Assembly: GCA_943329075.2 (NCBI GenBank)
Contig: CALQCM020000002.1
Coordinates: 62,001 to 126,000, forward strand
Source: Chitinophaga pinensis
GTDB taxonomy: Bacteria > Pseudomonadota > Gammaproteobacteria > Burkholderiales > SG8-41
Length of the DNA: 64,000 nucleotides
Direction: 5' to 3'
In this document: positions 16,176 through 24,918 of the stretch, in pieces
How the letters are laid out: every line of letters starts with the position of its first letter
Numbering within the stretch: the stretch's first letter is position 1
Made by a program: the position numbers and the translations under genes
The notes under the pieces: generated by a model
What the model was told of the DNA's origin: nothing
Seen by the model: only the letters and a program-made list of their open reading frames with translations
Databases searched by the model: none

Positions 16176-17770
16176 AGCAGTTCCTCCATCCCGGGCAGGA
16201 TGGAGATGAATATCACCTTGAGGTGTTGCCACACGCTGGCACCCGGTTCATCGGTAAAGCGCACCGTTTTTCCTGCGCTGCTGCCGCTCCAGACAAGATG
16301 CGTTTGAGCGGAATCCGACGCTGGCTCAAGCGCGAGCCGCCAGCTGTTCTCGGCGGAAAAATCCTGTTCGATGGTGGCGAGCAGGCGTTCGGCGAGGACG
16401 TGGCTGTCGATCATCAAGCCGTCCTCGGTGTTGAGGCGGCGCGAGCGCGGATCGAAATTGGCGCTGCCGATCCAGACCAGATGCCGGTCATAGACCACAA
16501 CCTTGGCGTGCAGCGCCGATTCCGAGCGTCCGAGGTGCATGAGCTGCTGGCGCCGTTCCGGGCGCGGCGCGTCGGCGCGGTATTCGTGCAAATCGATGCC
16601 GCCGCGGAGCAGCCCTTCGCGATAGCGCGAATAGCCTGCATGCACGGCAGGCACGTCGTTCGATGTGAGCGAGTTAGTGAGGATGCGCACGCGTACGCCG
16701 CGCTGTACCATTTGCGACAGCAATTCGACACCGCGCTCGCCCGGCACAAAATAGGCGACCTCCATGGTCATTTCCTTTTGCGCCTGCTGGCGTGCGATGG
16801 CATGCGCGCGCGCAATTTCGGATGAGGCCTTCGCCTGGCCCGGCGCCTGGCGCACCGGCGGCTCGGCGATCGCCGAGCCCTTTGCCCAGATCAATTCGTC
16901 GTGGGCATGGCCGACGCGGCGCCGGTATTCGGCACTGCTTTGCAGGTATTCGGCATGCGGGCCGATCGTGTCGTCGCCCGACTTGAGCAGTGCAAAAATT
17001 CCGGCGGCGGGCTGCAACGGCGCGCGCGCAAAGGCTGCGACGGGCGTGACGATTTCGCTGTTCCAGAACGTGTCGAACTGGCGGCCGACTTCATCGACGA
17101 TGCGGCCGGTGGCAAACACGTCGACGTCGCGGAAGTTGGATTCCGCGCGCGCCTCGAAATAGCGATTGCCGATATTGCGGCCGCCGAGCACCGCGGCCTG
17201 ACCATCCACCGCAAAAACCTTGTTGTGCATGCGGCGGCCGAGACGGTCGAGGTGCATGACGAGTTGCAGCGCGCGCGACCAGCGTGCGCGGCCGGGCAGG
17301 GGATTGAACAGGCGTATCTCGATGTTGGGGTGGGCGTCGAGCTGCGCCAGAAAGTGGTCCTCGAAATCGAGTTCGCTGTCGTCGAGCAGTATGCGCACGC
17401 GTACGCCGCGTTCGGCCGCGGCGAGCAGGCGTTCGAGGAGAAAGCGGCCGACATCGTCGTTGTCGAAGATGTAGTACTGCACGTCAATCGCTTTTTCGGC
17501 GAGATCGGCCATGGCGGCGCGCGTCATCAGCGCCGATATGCCGTTGTTGAGCAGGCGGTAGCCGGAGTCACCGGGGCGCGCGTATTTGGCGCCGCCCGCA
17601 TAGGCGCGGCCCAGCGCGGTTTCCTGCGGACGGCTGAAGGCGTCGGAGCGCTCGGCTTTGTGTTGTTCCGGGATCGTCGCGCAGCTTGCGGCAAGCACGA
17701 GCAGAAGCAGCGCCGCGACCTGGCGGCCAGGGAATCGACGTGCTGGGCTATCTCTAAGCTGCTGATCCAT
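16172..17770 (-). CDS. Phospholipase D-family lipoprotein
   Basis: A 532-residue envelope protein. The lipobox LAASC puts the lipidated Cys at residue 30. Two HKD motifs are visible: MHNKVFAVDGQAAVLGGRN in the first half and LHAKVVVYDRHLVWIGSANF in the second, the duplicated active site of PLD/cardiolipin-synthase-like enzymes. It would hydrolyse or transfer phosphatidyl groups at the periplasmic face. Similar proteins are annotated as cardiolipin synthase C-like, and the lipid anchor favours an outer- or inner-membrane-tethered enzyme. It is divergent from mmsA, and its 3' end overlaps that of lutB. Confidence 0.9.
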   Translation of the reverse strand: MDQQLRDSPARRFPGRQVAALLLLVLAASCATIPEQHKAERSDAFSRPQETALGRAYAGGAKYARPGDSGYRLLNNGISALMTRAAMADLAEKAIDVQYYIFDNDDVGRFLLERLLAAAERGVRVRILLDDSELDFEDHFLAQLDAHPNIEIRLFNPLPGRARWSRALQLVMHLDRLGRRMHNKVFAVDGQAAVLGGRNIGNRYFEARAESNFRDVDVFATGRIVDEVGRQFDTFWNSEIVTPVAAFARAPLQPAAGIFALLKSGDDTIGPHAEYLQSSAEYRRRVGHAHDELIWAKGSAIAEPPVRQAPGQAKASSEIARAHAIARQQAQKEMTMEVAYFVPGERGVELLSQMVQRGVRVRILTNSLTSNDVPAVHAGYSRYREGLLRGGIDLHEYRADAPRPERRQQLMHLGRSESALHAKVVVYDRHLVWIGSANFDPRSRRLNTEDGLMIDSHVLAERLLATIEQDFSAENSWRLALEPASDSAQTHLVWSGSSAGKTVRFTDEPGASVWQHLKVIFISILPGMEELL

Positions 17771-17865
17771 TCGAATAACTGTAGCACGGGGGCGCCGCCG
17801 CGGTTCGCGGCGGACCCGGCGGCTGATAGAATCAACGTTTTTGCGACAAAGATGGAGTGGAAAAA

Positions 17866-19413
17866 ATGAACAAGCCAGCAGACCTGCAGCAGTTGCCGTC
17901 GGTGCCGTTGTGGATCAACGGCAAGCCCTGCGCCGCGTCCAGCCAGCGCGCCGGTGAGATCACCAATCCGGCGACCGGCAAGGTCACCAAAACGATCCCC
18001 TTTTGTAACGCCGCCGATATCGATGCGGCGGTGCAAGCGGCGACCGCGGCGTTTCCGGCCTGGCGCGATGCGCCGGTGCTGCGCCGCGCGCGTGTGCTGA
18101 TGAAGTTTCGCGAACTGCTCGAAGCCAATCGCAATGAGCTCGCGCAACTGGTGACGCAGGAACACGGCAAGACGCTGGCCGATGCGGCCGGCTCGGTGCA
18201 GCGCGGCATCGAGGTCGTCGAATTCGCGATGGGCATTCCGCACCTGATCAAGGGCGAATACAGCGAAGAGATCGGCACCGGTGTCGACTGCCATTCGATC
18301 CGCCAGCCGATCGGTGTTTGCGCCGGCATCACGCCGTTCAACTTTCCGGTGATGGTGCCGCTGTGGATGTTCCCGGTGGCGCTGGCCTGCGGCAACACCT
18401 TCATACTCAAACCGTCGGAAAAAGTGCCGTCGGCGTCGATGCTCATGGCAAAGCTGTTGACACAAGCGGGCCTGCCCGACGGTGTGTTCAACGTCGTGCA
18501 CGGCGACAAGGAGGCGGTCGACTGCCTGCTCAATCATCCCGGCATCAGGGGGATTTCCTTCGTCGGCTCGACGCCGATTGCGAAGTACATTTACGAAACC
18601 GCCTCGAAGAACGGCAAACGCGTGCAGGCGCTCGGTGGCGCGAAGAACCACGCCGTCATACTGCCGGACATGACCGCCAATCCGTCGGATCTTGAATTCA
18701 CCGCCGATGCGCTGATGGGTGCGGCCTACGGTTCGGCTGGCGAGCGTTGCATGTCGATCTCGGCGGTGGTGGCGGTCGGTGCCGCGGCTGATCCGCTGGT
18801 CGCCAAGCTGAAGGAAAAAGCCTCTGCACTCAAGATCGGGCCGGGCGACAGCAAGATCGATGGCAAAGAAATGGACATGGGTCCGCTGGTGACCAAAGTA
18901 CACCGCGACAAGGTCTCGTCCTACGTGGACAAGGGGGCGGCCGAAGGCGCGGTGATGGTGCTCGATGGTCGCGGCTATAAAGTCAAAGGCCATGAAGAAG
19001 GCTTTTTCCTCGGCGCCACGCTGCTCGACAAAGTGCGCACCGACATGGCGGTCTACAAGGAAGAAATTTTCGGGCCGGTGCTGGTGGTGGTGCGTGTCGA
19101 CACGCTTGACGACGCAATTAAACTGATCAACGCCAATCCCTATGCGAACGGCACCGCGATTTTCACGCGCGCCGGCGGTGCGGCGCGCAAGTTCGAACGC
19201 GAAATCGAAGTCGGCATGGTCGGCATCAACGTGCCGATTCCGGTACCGGTGGCGTTCTACTCGTTCGGCGGCTGGCGCAACTCGCTGTTCGGTGACCAGC
19301 ACGTGCACGGCATGGAAGGCGTGCGCTTCTACACGCGCGCCAAGGTCATCAGCACGCGCTGGCCGGATGCGAATGCGGTGCCGCAGGGCTTCAACATGCC
19401 GACGCTGGGATAA
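17866..19413 (+). CDS. mmsA: CoA-acylating methylmalonate-semialdehyde dehydrogenase
   Basis: A 515-residue aldehyde dehydrogenase. Typical MmsA marks are VPLWINGKP at the N-terminus, GITPFNFPVMVPLWMFP, the cofactor turn FVGSTPIAKYIY, and the catalytic Cys in SAGERCMSISA. EEIFGPVL is the family C-terminal motif. It converts methylmalonate or malonate semialdehyde to propionyl- or acetyl-CoA in valine and related catabolism. The ATG at 17866 has GGAG eight bases upstream and is preferred over the GTG three codons earlier. It is followed directly by a heptanucleotide repeat array and then lutC. Confidence 0.95.
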   Translation: MNKPADLQQLPSVPLWINGKPCAASSQRAGEITNPATGKVTKTIPFCNAADIDAAVQAATAAFPAWRDAPVLRRARVLMKFRELLEANRNELAQLVTQEHGKTLADAAGSVQRGIEVVEFAMGIPHLIKGEYSEEIGTGVDCHSIRQPIGVCAGITPFNFPVMVPLWMFPVALACGNTFILKPSEKVPSASMLMAKLLTQAGLPDGVFNVVHGDKEAVDCLLNHPGIRGISFVGSTPIAKYIYETASKNGKRVQALGGAKNHAVILPDMTANPSDLEFTADALMGAAYGSAGERCMSISAVVAVGAAADPLVAKLKEKASALKIGPGDSKIDGKEMDMGPLVTKVHRDKVSSYVDKGAAEGAVMVLDGRGYKVKGHEEGFFLGATLLDKVRTDMAVYKEEIFGPVLVVVRVDTLDDAIKLINANPYANGTAIFTRAGGAARKFEREIEVGMVGINVPIPVPVAFYSFGGWRNSLFGDQHVHGMEGVRFYTRAKVISTRWPDANAVPQGFNMPTLG

Positions 19414-19414
19414 T

Positions 19415-19463
19415 AGGATTGAGGATTGAGGATTGAGGATTGAGGATTGAGGATTGAGGATTG
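19415..19463. repeat. Tandem heptanucleotide array (AGGATTG x7)
   Basis: Seven exact copies of AGGATTG start two bases after the mmsA stop codon. The reverse complement of the unit (CAATCCT) occurs within a second, shorter array at the start of lutC (19579-19606), so a transcript spanning both could fold back on itself. Confidence 0.95.
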
Positions 19464-19484
19464 GGCAAGAGCAGTGATATCGCG

Positions 19485-19550
19485 ATGGCGCACTCGATCC
19501 GCAATCCTCCAACGCATTCGCGCTGGGTAGAGCTAGGATTTAGAATTTAG
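19485..19550 (+). pseudogene. Duplicated, frame-shifted copy of the lutC 5' end
   Basis: ATGGCGCACTCGATCC at 19485 recurs exactly at 19570, the lutC start. Similarity continues into GCATTCGCGC in both copies and upstream into an xAGCAG segment. The period is 85 bp. The first copy lacks the heptamer expansion and runs into TAG after 21 codons, so it could be translated only as a short leader peptide. It reads as a tandem duplication of the lutC translation start. Confidence 0.75.
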
Positions 19551-19569
19551 CGAAAGCAGGCATCTCTCA

Positions 19570-20241
19570 ATGGCGCACTCGATCCTCGATCCTCGATCCT
19601 CAATCCTCAACCGCATTCGCGCCGCGCGCAGCGGTCGCGGTGCATCGTCCGCGCAGGAGGTGGCGCAGGTCAATGCGCATCTCGCCGCGCATCCGCAGGG
19701 GCCGCGGCCGTATTCGGACTGGGATCCCATCGAACGGTTGCGCGATCGCGCGCAGTCGCTGACAACCACGCTTGAACGTGTTGCAAACATGGGCGAAGTG
19801 CCGCGGGCCGTGGCGCGGTATCTCGGCGAAAACAAGCTGCCCATGACAGCAGTGTGCTGGCACGAGTTCGGCGAACTGGCTTGGCAGGCGACAGACGTCA
19901 CTGTCGAAGCGCGTCCCGCGTGCGGCGACGATCTGGTCGGCATCACCGGCGCGTTCTGCGTGATTGCCGAGACCGGCACATTGATGATGTTGTCAGGCGA
20001 GGCGACGCCCGGCGCGACCAGCCTGTTGCCGGAAACGCATATCGCCGTGGTGCACGAATCGAGAATTGTGCGCGGCATGGAGGATGCATGGGCGCTGCTG
20101 CGTGCCGAGCGCGGCGCAACGGCGATGCCGCGCGCGGTGAATTTCATTTCCGGCCCTTCGCGCACCGCTGACATCGAGCAGACACTGGTGCTCGGTGCGC
20201 ACGGGCCTTATCGCGTGCACATCATTTTGCTGCAAAGCTAA
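19570..20241 (+). CDS. lutC: Lactate utilisation protein LutC (LUD domain)
   Basis: A 223-residue LUD-domain protein, the third component of LutABC. Family marks are TAVCWHEFGELAW in the middle, AETGTLMMLSGEATPGATSLLPETHIAVV, and a C-terminal SRTADIEQTLVLGAHGP. The first 14 residues are unusual: after MAHSI the gene carries four copies of a TCRATCC heptamer, adding about seven residues (LDPRSSI) before the usual LNRIRAA opening. The last four residues (LLQS) come from an inserted island. The displaced native 3' end, encoding LPGS, lies at 24993-25104. The gene follows mmsA and may depend on read-through. Confidence 0.9.
   Translation: MAHSILDPRSSILNRIRAARSGRGASSAQEVAQVNAHLAAHPQGPRPYSDWDPIERLRDRAQSLTTTLERVANMGEVPRAVARYLGENKLPMTAVCWHEFGELAWQATDVTVEARPACGDDLVGITGAFCVIAETGTLMMLSGEATPGATSLLPETHIAVVHESRIVRGMEDAWALLRAERGATAMPRAVNFISGPSRTADIEQTLVLGAHGPYRVHIILLQS
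20131..20230. repeat. Left 100-bp repeat (candidate attL) in the lutC 3' end
   Basis: It matches 24993-25092 over 100 bp without gaps, with seven differences by eye, six of them silent or in one codon (TCC versus TTT). It holds the lutC codons for VNFISGPSR to HIIL. It marks the left border of the trkAH insert. Confidence 0.85.
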
Positions 20242-20335
20242 TAACGGCAAGGGTTTCGGGGGAAGCAGGTTTGGTTTAGCGGTATCCCTCGAAAATCTTG
20301 AAAAGAGCGGTTTGTCCTGCGCGTGAGGGACGAGC

Positions 20336-20361
20336 GTGTCCAGAATTTTGTGCAAACAGCG
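20336..20361 (+). repeat. IS-like terminal repeat remnant (left)
   Basis: GTGTCCAGAATTTTGTGCAAA resembles the outer ends of IS256-type elements, which often read GTGTCCTGAATTTTGTGCAAA. A mirror copy lies at 21161-21184, and a partial same-orientation copy (GGGAATTTGTGCAAACAG) at 20935-20952. Confidence 0.5.
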
Positions 20362-20604
20362 TTACCTCTGCTTCGGCCTCTCGAGCCAATCCGGCCAGTC
20401 CTCGCCCGGAACGATGCCATGCTCTTCAGCGCGCGAATACGCAATCTGTTGGACCAACAAACACCGGCGCTCCTCAGCACTCAGGCGGCACGCGGACTTC
20501 GGTTGATCTTCCCCGTTGCCGCGCCTTGCACCCGCGGCGTCACCGCCAGGTGGTGTTTTTTGCGTTCCCTTGGTTCTCGGTAAATGTCTCAACGGGCTTC
20601 TCAT
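20362..20604 (-). CDS. Small DUF2934-like protein
   Basis: An 80-residue protein. The C-terminal half (VQQIAYSRAEEHG then PGEDWPDWLE) fits the DUF2934 pattern of an IA...AE..G...G.....DW..AE helix pair. The N-terminus is basic and Pro-rich. AAGGAG seven bases before the ATG at 20604 supports real translation. The stop lies immediately inside the left IS-like end, so the C-terminus may have been cut by that element. It is probably island cargo of unknown function. Confidence 0.55.
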   Translation of the reverse strand: MRSPLRHLPRTKGTQKTPPGGDAAGARRGNGEDQPKSACRLSAEERRCLLVQQIAYSRAEEHGIVPGEDWPDWLERPKQR

Positions 20605-21536
20605 GGCGCACTCCTTATTGGAAATGCTGCATCAATCGCACCTTACCGCCACACAATTACGACTTCCCCAAGGAACCAGATATCACGCGCATTTTCGGTT
20701 GTATGTCCGCTAGGCGACATATGGGAGATTTCTTTTGAGCCCGCCCATCTCAGCCGAACGCCCTCGACCACTTCCATACAGGCAGATAGCGCTCAATTAC
20801 TGCAAGAAGGTTGGCAAATGAAGGTGTTGGAGGAGGCCGCCAAGAACAAGCTGTAGCGCCGCGGTAATTGCAAAAGGCCCGTGCTACTTGCCTTTCGCGC
20901 GAGCGGATACGCCTGCGACGGGCGGGGAGCGTCTGGGAATTTGTGCAAACAGGGTTAAATTCGTTAAAACGAAACGTAACAGCCACTGACTGTTTTGGCG
21001 CCGATAGGGTGAATTCGCAGCCGAGTCCGAAAGCCGCCACTGGCAAAAGCGCGCCCCCCGGGGATCCGCTTACGGGCGAATATGGCAACCGCCGCTCCTG
21101 GCCAGAGGCGGCCATCGGCGGTTACCTTTGAATTTGGCGACGACTTGATGGATCGCCGATCTTTACGCAAAATTCAGGACACACCCTATGAATCGCCCGG
21201 CGGGGTTCCGCCGAGGTCATATCCTGCGACAAAATCCCCTGAACCTCTACTTTCGGCTGGTCCGAAAAACGCGAAGGCTGCACCACACCTCATCGAGATT
21301 CTTTGCTCAGAGCGTCGCCCTTTTATGCTAGATTTAACGAAGCTCCGAAAAATGGTAATTTTATGAAAAGTATCCAATAAACTTCAAAGAATGGGACGCG
21401 TGAGTTAAGCCGGGCGGGAAGCAAAAATTCCAAACAGACCAACATTTGCGCTGGGTTGATGCAGTGCTGGTGATTCGATTGGTTATTGGTCTGAAGCCTA
21501 GAAAAAATTTTTTGCGATATATGGACTGGGTTGAAT
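20605..21536. other. Gene-poor remnant region of the island
   Basis: No convincing gene was found in 932 bases. The segment contains the partial IS-end copy at about 20935-20952 and the inverted IS-like end at 21161-21184. Several short frames break at stop codons. It looks like decayed insertion-sequence DNA. The last 150 bases before trkA are A/T-rich and probably hold its promoter, but no clear -35/-10 pair could be fixed. Confidence 0.6.
21161..21184 (-). repeat. IS-like terminal repeat remnant (right, inverted)
   Basis: CTTTACGCAAAATTCAGGACACAC is, on the minus strand, GTGTGTCCTGAATTTTGCGT..., the mirror of the sequence at 20336. Together they bound about 850 bp that no longer encodes a transposase. 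Confidence 0.5.
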
Positions 21537-22913
21537 ATGAAAAAAATTATTGTCCTAGGGGCGGGGCAGGTCGGTTCCGCAGTTGCTGAAAATCTTGTCG
21601 CCGAAAATAACGATGTGATCGTCATCGATCGTGACGAGAAGAAATTGCGTGAACTTAGCGCGCGTCTTGATCTGCGGACGGTAACCGGGAATGCAGGGCA
21701 CCCGTCGGTATTGATCGACGCAGGCATCGAGGATTGCGAGTTGTTGATTGCAGTGACCGAAATTGACGAAGTCAATATGATCGCCTGCAAGATTGCGGCC
21801 AGCCTGTTTGGCGTGCCTGATCGTATCGCCCGCATCAGAGCGAACGAATATCTGGATGATAAGAGGCTATCCGGGGAAGAACTATTCGCGATCAATCAAG
21901 TGATTTGTCCCGAGAAATTGCTCGCTGATCAGGTGACCAAGCTGGTAAATTTTCCAGAGGCATTGCAGGTCCTGGAGTTTGCAAATGGTTTGGTCAGTCT
22001 GGTTGCTGTTCATGCTTATGCGGGAGGGTTGTTGGTCGGCAGTCCAATTTCAAGTCTTGGGCAACATCTGAAAACGGTGGATGCACGCATCGTCGCAATT
22101 TTTCGTAAAAATGCTCCACTTGCTCCTGTCGGTGACACGGTGATCGAGTCTGGTGACGAGGTATTTTTTCTGTCCAGAACATCGGATATGCGGCAGGTCA
22201 TGCAGGAACTGCGCAAGATGGAACGGCCAGTGCAAAAAATCATGATCTCAGGCGGGTCCGAAATAGGCTTGCGGTTAGCGCGTTCGCTTGAAAATGATTA
22301 TCAGGTCAAGTTGATCGAGGCCAATGAGGATCGTGCGAAGCAATTGGCGGCATTGCTGGAAAAGACGTTAGTTCTTCGAGGCGACGAAATTAAACATGAA
22401 TTACTGAGAGAGGAAAACATTTCAGAGGTGGATTTGTTTATTGCCACCAACCGCAATAATGAGCGAAATATCATTGCCTCACTGCTGGCCAAACGCATGG
22501 GCGCGCATCGTGTCATCTCGGTGTTCAATCAACAGATGTATGTCAATCTGCTGGAAGGGAGCAATATCGATATAGTCATTGGCGTGCCGGATGTGACGAT
22601 CGGTTCGATTCTCTCGCATGTCAGACGAGCGGATGTGACGCGTGTGCATAGCTTGCGGCGCGGCGCTGCAGAAGCAATTGAAATCGTGGTGCATGGGGAC
22701 CAGACTTCCAGTAAGTGTGTCGGTAGGAGAGTGAACGAAATAAATTGGCCGGCCGGAACCCTGCTCGGGGCAATAATCCGGGAAGAGCACGTCTTGATGG
22801 CGCACCATGATGTTCTGATAGAGGCCGGTGACCATCTGATTCTTTTCCTGAGTGAAAAGAAGATGGTGTCGAAAATCGAACGTCTGCTCCAGGTGAGCGG
22901 CTTTCTTCTGTAA
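21537..22913 (+). CDS. trkA: Trk system potassium uptake regulator TrkA
   Basis: A 458-residue peripheral membrane protein, the exact usual TrkA length. It has two RCK modules: GAGQVGSAVAENL at residue 8 and a second Rossmann loop SGGSEIGLRLARSLE near residue 238. Each is followed by an acidic strand end (VIVIDRD, VKLIEANEDR) and a TrkA-C domain. NAD(H)/ATP binding gates the TrkH channel. The ATG at 21537 is chosen over a TTG two codons earlier. trkH follows after 10 bp, making a two-gene operon within the inserted island. Codon use is more A/T-rich than in neighbouring genes. Confidence 0.95.
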   Translation: MKKIIVLGAGQVGSAVAENLVAENNDVIVIDRDEKKLRELSARLDLRTVTGNAGHPSVLIDAGIEDCELLIAVTEIDEVNMIACKIAASLFGVPDRIARIRANEYLDDKRLSGEELFAINQVICPEKLLADQVTKLVNFPEALQVLEFANGLVSLVAVHAYAGGLLVGSPISSLGQHLKTVDARIVAIFRKNAPLAPVGDTVIESGDEVFFLSRTSDMRQVMQELRKMERPVQKIMISGGSEIGLRLARSLENDYQVKLIEANEDRAKQLAALLEKTLVLRGDEIKHELLREENISEVDLFIATNRNNERNIIASLLAKRMGAHRVISVFNQQMYVNLLEGSNIDIVIGVPDVTIGSILSHVRRADVTRVHSLRRGAAEAIEIVVHGDQTSSKCVGRRVNEINWPAGTLLGAIIREEHVLMAHHDVLIEAGDHLILFLSEKKMVSKIERLLQVSGFLL

Positions 22914-22923
22914 GGTCAGAACA

Positions 22924-24390
22924 ATGATGCTACCTTTCTCAGCGGTATTTCATAGCCTTGGCCTGATTGTCATGATTGTGTCGGGCCTGATGCTGTTGCC
23001 GCTAGCGCTTGCACAATTTACTAACGACGGCGCGGCGGGTGCCTTCCTGCAATCTTTTGGTCTTACATTGACCGGCGGAACCCTAATGTGGCTTCTATTC
23101 CGCCGTTTTGCGCGCGGACAGGAATTGAAAATTCGCGATGGCTTTCTTCTTGCGTCGCTGGCATGGATTGTGATTCCGGCTGTCGCGACGCTACCGCTGC
23201 TTATGGTTATACCGGACCTCTCTTTCACGGATGCCTACTTCGAGACGATGTCCGGACTCACAACCACCGGATCGACGACCCTTTCCGATCTCGATAAATT
23301 GCCTGCTTCGATCAATTTTTGGCGGTGTTTTCTGGTGTGGATCGGTGGCATGGGGGTCGTCGTTTTGACGGTTGCCATTCTGCCAATGTTGGGGGTTGGT
23401 GGCAGTCAGGCGTTCAAGGCCGAGACGCCAGGGCCCATGAAGGATTCGAAAATAACGTCCCGTATCACGCAAACCGCCGAGGGATTGTGGGCGGTCTACG
23501 TACTCATTAGTCTCGCGTGTACCATAAGTTTGTGTCTCGCCGGTATGCCCTTGCTGGATTCTGTGATGCATACCTTTTCGATCATGGGGCTGGGTGGGTT
23601 CTCATCGCATGATGCGAGCTTTGGTTTTTTCGATTCCCCGGCGATGGAAGCGGTGGCAATTGTCTTTATGTTGATCGCCGGCATCAATTTCGCCACCCAT
23701 TTTCTGGCCTTCTCGAACCGTAATCTGCAATCCTACGTGCGCGACATGGAGGCGCATGCATTTTGGCTGCTCATGCTGATCAGCGTATTTCTGGCGGCGT
23801 GGTATCTGTGGCACCTTAATACGTATCCAGAATTTTTGACGGCACTAAGGCATGCGGCTTTCAATGTTGTTTCAATCGCAACAACCACTGGCTTGGCAAC
23901 GGTTGATTACAATCTGTGGCCGACTTTTGTGCCGGTGCTGATGCTGTTTTTGTCCTGCTTTGCTACCTGTGCGGGGTCTACTGGCGGTGGCATCAAAATG
24001 ATCCGTGCGCAGTTATTGCTCAAGCAAAGTCTTGGCGAGTTGCGTCGGCTAATACACCCGCATGCGCAAATTGTGGTCAAGCTGAACGGGCAGGTTTTTC
24101 CGGGGCGTGTTTTGTATTCGATACTGGCGTTTGTATTTTTGTATGTTATCTCGATTATTTTATTGACGTTTCTGATGCTGTTTACCGGCTGCGATATTGT
24201 TACTGCGTTGTCGGCGGTGCTGGCTTCTATTAATAATATGGGGCCTGGACTTAACCTTGTCGGCCCATCTACGACGTTTGCGGTACTCACTGATTTTCAA
24301 ACTTGGGTTTGTACGCTTGCCATGCTGCTTGGACGCCTGGAACTGTTTACCTTGCTGGTGCTTTTTCATCCGGAATTCTGGCGCGGCTGA
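22924..24390 (+). CDS. trkH: Trk potassium transporter membrane subunit TrkH
   Basis: A 488-residue polytopic protein with the four pore-loop repeats of the Trk/Ktr/HKT family: GLTTTGST, IMGLGGFSS, IATTTGLAT and NNMGPGLN. Each has the Gly of the K+ selectivity filter. The intramembrane loop is represented by CAGSTGGGIKMIR. Length and N-terminus (FHSLGLIVMIVSGLMLLPL) match TrkH/TrkG of proteobacteria. It works with TrkA, encoded immediately upstream, to import K+. As island cargo it may add to or replace a chromosomal uptake system. Confidence 0.95.
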   Translation: MMLPFSAVFHSLGLIVMIVSGLMLLPLALAQFTNDGAAGAFLQSFGLTLTGGTLMWLLFRRFARGQELKIRDGFLLASLAWIVIPAVATLPLLMVIPDLSFTDAYFETMSGLTTTGSTTLSDLDKLPASINFWRCFLVWIGGMGVVVLTVAILPMLGVGGSQAFKAETPGPMKDSKITSRITQTAEGLWAVYVLISLACTISLCLAGMPLLDSVMHTFSIMGLGGFSSHDASFGFFDSPAMEAVAIVFMLIAGINFATHFLAFSNRNLQSYVRDMEAHAFWLLMLISVFLAAWYLWHLNTYPEFLTALRHAAFNVVSIATTTGLATVDYNLWPTFVPVLMLFLSCFATCAGSTGGGIKMIRAQLLLKQSLGELRRLIHPHAQIVVKLNGQVFPGRVLYSILAFVFLYVISIILLTFLMLFTGCDIVTALSAVLASINNMGPGLNLVGPSTTFAVLTDFQTWVCTLAMLLGRLELFTLLVLFHPEFWRG

Positions 24391-24552
24391 TCGAATTAAT
24401 TCGTCACCGCTCCAGATTGGTGCGGCGAGGCCTCGGCGACGGTGCGGGTTTGAGGCCTAATACTGGCGGGCCAGGAGATACCCCTATGGTCAAAAAATAA
24501 GAAGCTACTGAAACTGCGGTAGTTTTGCACTGAGCGGTGCTGTCATCGAGTG

Positions 24553-24918
24553 TCACGAACGGCTTGGCGGACTTCCTGCGCTACGATCGGCCTGAGCGTT
24601 TGAAGTGGCAGGGAAGGGCGGGGCGAGCATTGTGTGTGCTCGGTTAGACGTTGCTGGTGCGTGTGCTGTCTCTGCGTGCATTGCCTGGAATATTTCAATT
24701 AGCCTGGCCTGTACTTGAAACCGCAGCAATATATCCGCCAGCGTCGTCCGTTCGGCCTCTTTGAGGCTTGCGAATATGCGGCGGTCAATTTCGGCTGCAA
24801 TCGATCCAGACCACTTTTCTGCATCGACTCGGTTCAGAAACGATCTTGATTGTTCGGCAACGCCGCGTCGTTGGACTCGGGCCTGCCACTTGTCGCCGCG
24901 CTTGCGTATTGTTGCCAT
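24553..24918 (-). pseudogene. 5' fragment of a tyrosine-recombinase integrase gene
   Basis: The first about 70 residues (MATIRKRGDKWQARVQRRG, SRSFLNRVDAEKWS, EIDRRIFAS, TLADILLRF) match the N-terminal arm-binding domain of phage-type integrases. After that the frame continues with unrelated Ala/Pro/Ser-rich sequence to a stop. The catalytic domain with the R-H-R-Y residues is missing. The start codon lies 74 bp from the right repeat, the expected place for an integrase next to its att site. Confidence 0.75.

Noticed and set aside
15125..16825. 566-residue plus-strand frame over lutB and the phospholipase gene
   Set aside because: Arg/Ala-rich shadow that spans two real genes of opposite orientation. 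It has no motifs or start signals.
19415..19463. CRISPR array
   Set aside because: The unit is a 7-bp perfect tandem repeat without spacers, and no cas genes are present.
17527..19512. 661-residue open frame antisense to mmsA and its flank
   Set aside because: Arg/His-rich composition without domains, opposite a textbook aldehyde dehydrogenase. It is a product of high GC in the third codon position.
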